NCBI RefSeq assembly: GCF_029227915.1
Contig: NC_079875.1
Coordinates: 32,061,501 to 32,125,500 of the forward strand
Direction: 5' to 3'
Length of the DNA: 64,000 bases
Source of the DNA: Hydractinia symbiolongicarpus
Lineage: Eukaryota; Cnidaria; Hydrozoa; Anthoathecata; Hydractiniidae
A model generated the notes under the pieces. The model saw nothing but the letters and a program-made list of their open reading frames with translations, did not search any database and was not told where the DNA came from. The translations under genes were made by a program, and so were the position numbers. Each line of letters begins with the position of its first letter. Positions within the stretch are counted from its first letter, which is position 1. Shown piece after piece: positions 58,954 through 64,000 of the stretch.

Positions 58954-60480
58954 ATTCTGGGAGAAAGTTATTCAGGGTCAAGAGAATTTCTATACTGGAT
59001 TGTTTTTACTTGACAACGAAAATGAGGTTGTCCTTAGTTTTAGAAACAACGATTTGAACCAAAAGTTGTTCTTTTGTTATTCGTATTTGTCAGAAAGAAA
59101 ATACTCCTGTTCTTATAAAATTATTGTGGTAAAAAAAGTGTGGAAGTCGCTTCGTAGGGCATGTATTCAGTAGAAATTAGCCAGGAGTCATTGTCTAGAA
59201 AGGCAGGGGGATTGTTTAGTGAGAAATTATCATTAGAAAGAGTTATCCAGGGCGGGAGTCTTATGTGGATTCTCAAATAGTTTTTAATTTATTTTTTATT
59301 TTTTTAAGTCATAAGTGATACGATTAGTTTTTAAGGATAAAAACGGAATTAAAAAAACTGACTCTGATTGGGTTAGCGAGTATGAATATTTAGGGAGCGC
59401 GTGGGAAAGAGTGAAAAAAAAAGAATATGGATTTCGCTACGAGTGGTGAAAATTGGAATAGTATTACGGCAAACTACAAGTGATTACAAATGGGATTGAA
59501 AGTACTGTTAATCATCAAACAACTACAAATAGTCAAATTTCTGCGTAATGCAAGAGAACTAGCCCCAGTTTTTCTCGCCTAAAATCTCTTTCAGCATATC
59601 GGTTTTATCTTAAAATAATTTAAGTTTTGGTGAGAAAATTTTTTCCAAAGCCTAGCGTACAGAACTGAACAGTACTATGCACAGTACACAGCAACAAGAA
59701 AAACTTTCAAAGTTGATGAGTGTTAAGAATTAATAGCATTGGAATAATACTTGTGCTCACTAAATTGTTTTCTTCGCCATAGTAGGATTATTATATAAAA
59801 AAAAGAACATTAAAAATTTACAATAAAATACACGAAGCTTTTCGTAAATAAAACTTAACATCTTCAGGTAAGTAAGAATTATTTACGAAAAGCTTCGTGT
59901 ATTTTATTGTAAATTTTAAATGTTCTTTTTTATATCACTTGTGCTCACGTTATTACATATACAACCTGTTTTAGGTAGTAATAGTCTTTTAGCAATACCA
60001 CAATTACTGTGAATCGAGAAAAATTAACCTTTCTCCACCACATAAAAAGCTTCATACCTTTAAAAGAGTAACTCTTCTTAACAAGCTGGAAACTTTTTGG
60101 CTTTACATCACTAAATAAAAACACCGTTAATTATATTACTGCTATCTTTTAACCTTTATCAATCTGTATAAGCATTTAACAAACAGGCTGTACAAACATT
60201 TTTATTGTATGCAACAAATATTGAAGCAGTTGTAATGATATATCAATCATTTAAAACAGTTCAATGACAACAAATTCTGATTCTGATCAATATGGTGATG
60301 TGTAGAGACGATGACAAGTAACACATAGAGGATTTAAAATATACCTACTTCTGTTGTTGTTTTCCAGAAGAAGGATTTACAATTGGTTTCTCGTACTCTA
60401 TAAAATACAATAATTTTTTTAAAATTCACATAATTTATGTTAAAACTTTAATGAATAAAATGAAAAACTCACTTTTCAAT
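58954..60480. repeat. Diverged tandem duplication around the TRIM 3' end, copy 2
   Basis: Partner of 56821-58480. It carries the functional last TRIM exon and, unlike copy 1, a foldback insertion at 59761-59936. Confidence 0.8.
59761..59936. mobile_element. Foldback element with 12-bp target duplication
   Basis: Arms 59793-59849 and 59881-59935 are nearly perfect inverted repeats of about 55 bp, including ACACGAAGCTTTTCGTAAAT and its complement, around a ~31 bp loop. ACTTGTGCTCAC occurs directly before (59749-59760) and after (59937-59948). The duplicated block at about 57640 has a single TGTGCTTACG, the empty site. There is no coding capacity; the class is unknown. Confidence 0.78.
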
Positions 60481-62104
60481 CTTTCAACTAAGTTCATTAG
60501 ATCAGTTGTTAATTGGGAATAGTTTGGTTGGGTTTCATCTTCATCAATCAAGTTTCTATAAACAGAACATTCATTGGGATCTACACCAACAGTGGTGACG
60601 TCATCTATTGAAATATTTATTTCTCCCAATAGATTTGACAAAATATCTGCTTTGTTCATTTGATGAAGATGTGAATTGAATGTTGGGATAGTTCTTGGAA
60701 ACGAGGATAGCCTGCGAAGTTGTTGTTCAATTTCCAACTTTTCAGTAACTAACTCAAAATGAGATTTTAAATTAAAAGCTTGAACGTAATCTGCAAATTC
60801 TTGTACTTTCTTATTGTCGACAAAACCATCACAAGTCAATTTTGCTTTAAATTCTTCAGATTTCTCATCGAATATCCGCAATAGATCTTCTTCTTCTTTG
60901 TTTAGTATTTTGAGATATTCTTCTAGTCGTTTTAACTTTCTTTCTTTTAATTTTTGAACAAATACTCCCCTTTCTTTCTCCAAATTTGTTAGAGCGTCAC
61001 TGTATTTTCTTGTTAACTTTTCCAACACCACTTTTGTTTCATCGAATGATGTAATAAATGTCTGAAACCACTTTTTGGCTTCCAGGCCAAAATCATCTAT
61101 CGATTTAATTCTGTGATTCTTATGTTGTCGGTGTTTGCAATAAACACATGTTAACAAATTTTCACAATCAATACAGGCAAATTTTGCAAGCGAGTCATGT
61201 TGCTTACAAAATGGTTGGAGTTCTTGCAATTTTTGACTGAAAATGACATTGATATATGATTTTTTGGAACAAGAATGGAGGTTTTGACATTTTTCACAGA
61301 TCTTTAAACTGCATGTTGCACAGGAATGGCTGATTATCTGCTTACATTGTTTACTTTGCTGACATAAAGATTTAACATTTTCACCAGGTGACCTATGGAT
61401 AAAGTAAAATTAATTTCTTTAACGAAAACACTCTATATAACCAAATTATATATCCTCATATTCCATTATAGTGAGTTTCTTGACATATGCTATACAATTT
61501 TTATAACGACCATGAGCTGCTATTGTTCTTACTTTGTTCTTATATTTTGAACACTTGTTACCTACGATAAATTATAAATATTTGATATAAATTTGTCTGC
61601 TTTAAAATATCATTTTTCTATGTTTGTTATTCTTTACTGAAGAACTTTCAGATTTTTAAATTTATTTTTTTATTCACATCGAAACGAACTGAAATGTTAG
61701 GAACTAAAAACTTTTTCTTAAATTATGTCTATTTATGTTATGTGCATTTATTTCCATGCGCCTTTGTCTACAATAAACATTCCTACAATTACTGAGAGAA
61801 GTACAAAATGAGCGTCTTTCAGTATTATGTGCATACAATTAACTTACACTTTGTCCAAAATGACAGTTAATGCAAACACTTTCATTAATGAGGATGTTGC
61901 TTGTTCGTGAGTTATTGTTGTCTTTTCAGTACATCTTACTGGACAAGGCAGTTCAGCACTACCATCTTCCATAAACACTAAAATACTATCTAGACAAGCT
62001 TGACAATAAGTATGTCCGCAGTTCAGTTGTTTAGGCTGATGATAGGTGTCCAAACAAATCTTGCATTCCAACATTGCAGCAAGCTCAACTTTTGATAAAG
62101 CCAT
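60345..62104 (-). CDS. TRIM-like protein: RING, B-boxes, coiled coil (3 coding exons)
   Basis: Coding exons: 62104-61848, 61392-60473 and 60397-60345, with GTAAGT and GTGAGT donors and CATAG and TATAG acceptors. Phases match, giving 409 residues. RING: C14, C17, C29, H31, C34, C37, C54, C58; the last pair is C-x3-C instead of the usual C-x2-C. A first B-box-like Cys cluster is followed by a B-box 2 (FCKQHDSLAKFACIDC...CVYCKHRQHKNHRI). A long Lys/Glu-rich coiled coil comes next, with a short tail ending SGKQQQK. There is no B30.2 or NHL domain. RING proteins of this build are usually E3 ubiquitin ligases that dimerise through the coiled coil; the substrate is unknown. A TTTTTAG acceptor just before the ATG suggests an upstream untranslated exon. 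The 3' exon and the upstream region both have duplicates, so the locus is expanding. Confidence 0.85.
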
Positions 62105-64000
62105 TTTACTTCTAAAAATAAAAATATTTCAAGTATCTTATTTATTACTGCTGAGTGAGATTGTTTAGTATATTATTGATGAACAGTATTACTTCAAATG
62201 CTCGGGATTAAACTTTTGTTAAGAGCAAACCTCGCCACGCATTAAGAATCGAGATAATGAATCTAAAAGTATACCCCTCTAAAATTCAGCATAATCACCA
62301 AACATTAAAAACCTAGAATACACGAAATTGCATCACACCCACAATAACAGATAAGCTTTTGCAACAAACAGCTTTTATTTAAGCAAATGCAATATATAGC
62401 TTTCTGTAAACTAATAAATTTACATTTGTAAACCAAGTATTTTATATTTTAGGTCGTAACATATTCCCCCTTACATAAACTCTGTCGTGGAATTATTTTA
62501 TAAAATTATTTACCAAAAATATACAAAACTCTCTCTTCTAACTTGTGTTTTCAAAAATATCTTTCACAATACTCAAACAACAAATGACACGCCAGCGTTT
62601 GTCCAGTAATAAAACATCTGATTAAATAGTGGCATAATAGACCTCTTTTGTTGCCATAGCTCGTATTTGCTTTTAGAAGTTCTTCATCGTAGGAGCTTTA
62701 AGACACTCCGTTATTTGTTGTCATTAATAACACTCCGTTATTTGTTGTCATTAAAAGTTTATAGTTATCATATAATTTTAAGTAAAATGACGATAATCTG
62801 TTATTCGCTATATTTGTATTCTTGCTTTTCCTATCATTGAAAATCTTGTAATTCATAATATATGTACCGTGTGTACCCTTACGACCACTGATTTCAAATT
62901 TAATTGAAAATCAGAAATCCAAAATTTTAGTAGAAATACATTTTTTAATACTTTCCTATTTTGAAAATTCAAAATTGAGTGCAGGGTTTACCAGATACCG
63001 GGTTGAACTAACGCTGCAACGAATTTCGAGCATTCGTGGACCGAGTCTAACATTAAAAACATTCGAAATCGTTCGTTCTATATTAGAACATTTCTTTTTA
63101 CTTTATTATCATTTTTAAGATCAAAAAATTGAAAAAATAGTATAACTTCGTATAAAGATCAATTTTGTTTTTTATCACGTCTCGCGGGTAGTTAGTTAGA
63201 TCAAATCTTGTCTATTCATGTAAATTCCCTGCCCCAGATAAAACTGGATGACCTGAAAAGATATAAGTGATTGAAAGTGAGAATTTGCAAATAAGGTGTT
63301 GAAGAAAAGTCGATAGATAATGTGAAATGGTATTCTGTGACATGTCACTACGAGCTAATAAAATGTATTCAACTGTTATTTTGTGAAAAAAGAAATAAAG
63401 AATCGAGAAGTATACCCCTCCAAAATTCAGCATAATCACCAAACAATAAACTTAGAATGAACAAAAATGCATCGCACCCAGAATAATAGAAAAGTTTTAA
63501 AATGATTCGATCAACTTACGAAGGAATTAATAATAAGCCTAGATAATATTTTACTTACAGCACAATCAATCGAGTATTTTCCAGACCGAAATTGTTCCGT
63601 GTTATGTTTCTTTCTGCAACGCTACACTTATTATCAGACAGTCTTTATTTGAAGCAAATGCAATATATGGCTTTTTGTTCTGTTAAACAATGAATTTACT
63701 TTTCCAAACCAAGTATAACGTGAAGGGTTAAATATAATTGATATTTAACGTCGTAAGATCTGTACTGGAAGTATTTTTAAAACTGTTTAACAGAAATATA
63801 CAAAACGTTTTAACTTGTGCTTTTAAAAACAACTTTCACAATACTCAAACAACTTAACACAAATGACACACGCCAAAAATATTTAATTAAACAGTGAAAC
63901 AATAGACGTCTTTTGTTGCCATAGCTCGTATTTGCTTTTAGAAGCTCTTCATCGTAGGAGTTAAGGGACACTCCGTTATTTGTTGTTTTTTAAAACCTTA
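62105..64000. other. TRIM upstream region with diverged internal duplication
   Basis: 62266-62760 matches 63408-63990. Shared landmarks are AAGTATACCCCTC(T/C)AAAATT, AGCAAATGCAATATAT, ACTTTCACAATACTCAAACA- like pieces and TTGTTGCCATAGCTCGTATT. A 27-bp unit (CACTCCGTTATTTGTTGTCA...) is doubled at 62704-62757. There is no convincing coding frame; a minus-strand frame at 63212-63442 has no domain. It probably holds 5' untranslated or promoter sequence of TRIM paralogues, the next of which would lie beyond 64000. Confidence 0.5.

Noticed and set aside
63212-63442. Minus-strand 76-residue hydrophobic frame upstream of the TRIM gene
   Set aside because: AT-rich, with no domain and no counterpart kept in the duplicated block at 62266-62760.

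Overview
The window is AT-rich DNA from a eukaryote, almost certainly an invertebrate animal; a cnidarian such as a hydrozoan is my best guess, but nothing here proves it. The evidence is spliced genes with GT..AG introns, a TRIM (RING/B-box/coiled-coil) gene, an ankyrin-repeat gene, SINE- and LINE-like debris, and a Helentron-type rolling-circle transposon. There are no bacterial operons. Only the two ends carry ordinary-looking genes; about half of the window is one satellite family, and most of the rest is transposons sitting in it.

Layout. 1-370: a broken retroelement fragment. 856-3935: a first array of a ~123-126 bp satellite. 3936-5737: SINE/LINE debris and unrecognised sequence. 5738-20205: a 7,234 bp segment present twice in tandem, nearly identical, each copy holding a C2H2-zinc-finger/SAP gene on the minus strand plus ~4.9 kb of satellite. 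20206-26416: the satellite continues in ~2.7-3.1 kb higher-order repeats. 26417-27866 and 37269-38766: two inverted copies of a TIR element packed with GACGTC palindromes. Between them lie an RPA-like gene (29490-30416) and the 5' half of a Helentron (31890-36552). 39524-49520: a second, almost complete Helentron of 9,997 bp. 49521-55177: more satellite. 55601-56068: ankyrin exon. 56821-60473: a tandem duplication around the 3' end of a TRIM gene. 60345-62104: the TRIM gene, three coding exons, 409 residues. 62266-63990: a diverged duplication of its upstream region.

How the parts fit. The two Helentron copies complement each other. The first keeps an intact start: a 2A ribosome-skipping motif, a cysteine protease-like domain of the C76 type, 18-residue repeats and a zinc-binding module. 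The second keeps the zinc module, HUH Rep nuclease, Pif1-like helicase and C-terminal endonuclease, interrupted by two nonsense codons. Its ends can be read directly: a 5' terminus GATTTCCGCC, its exact complement near the 3' end, then a small hairpin and CTTG. Four transposon ends meet the satellite at the same T-tract of the monomer. So either the satellite is a preferred Helentron target or the two have evolved as one unit. This, and the 2A-protease front end, are the most interesting parts of the window.
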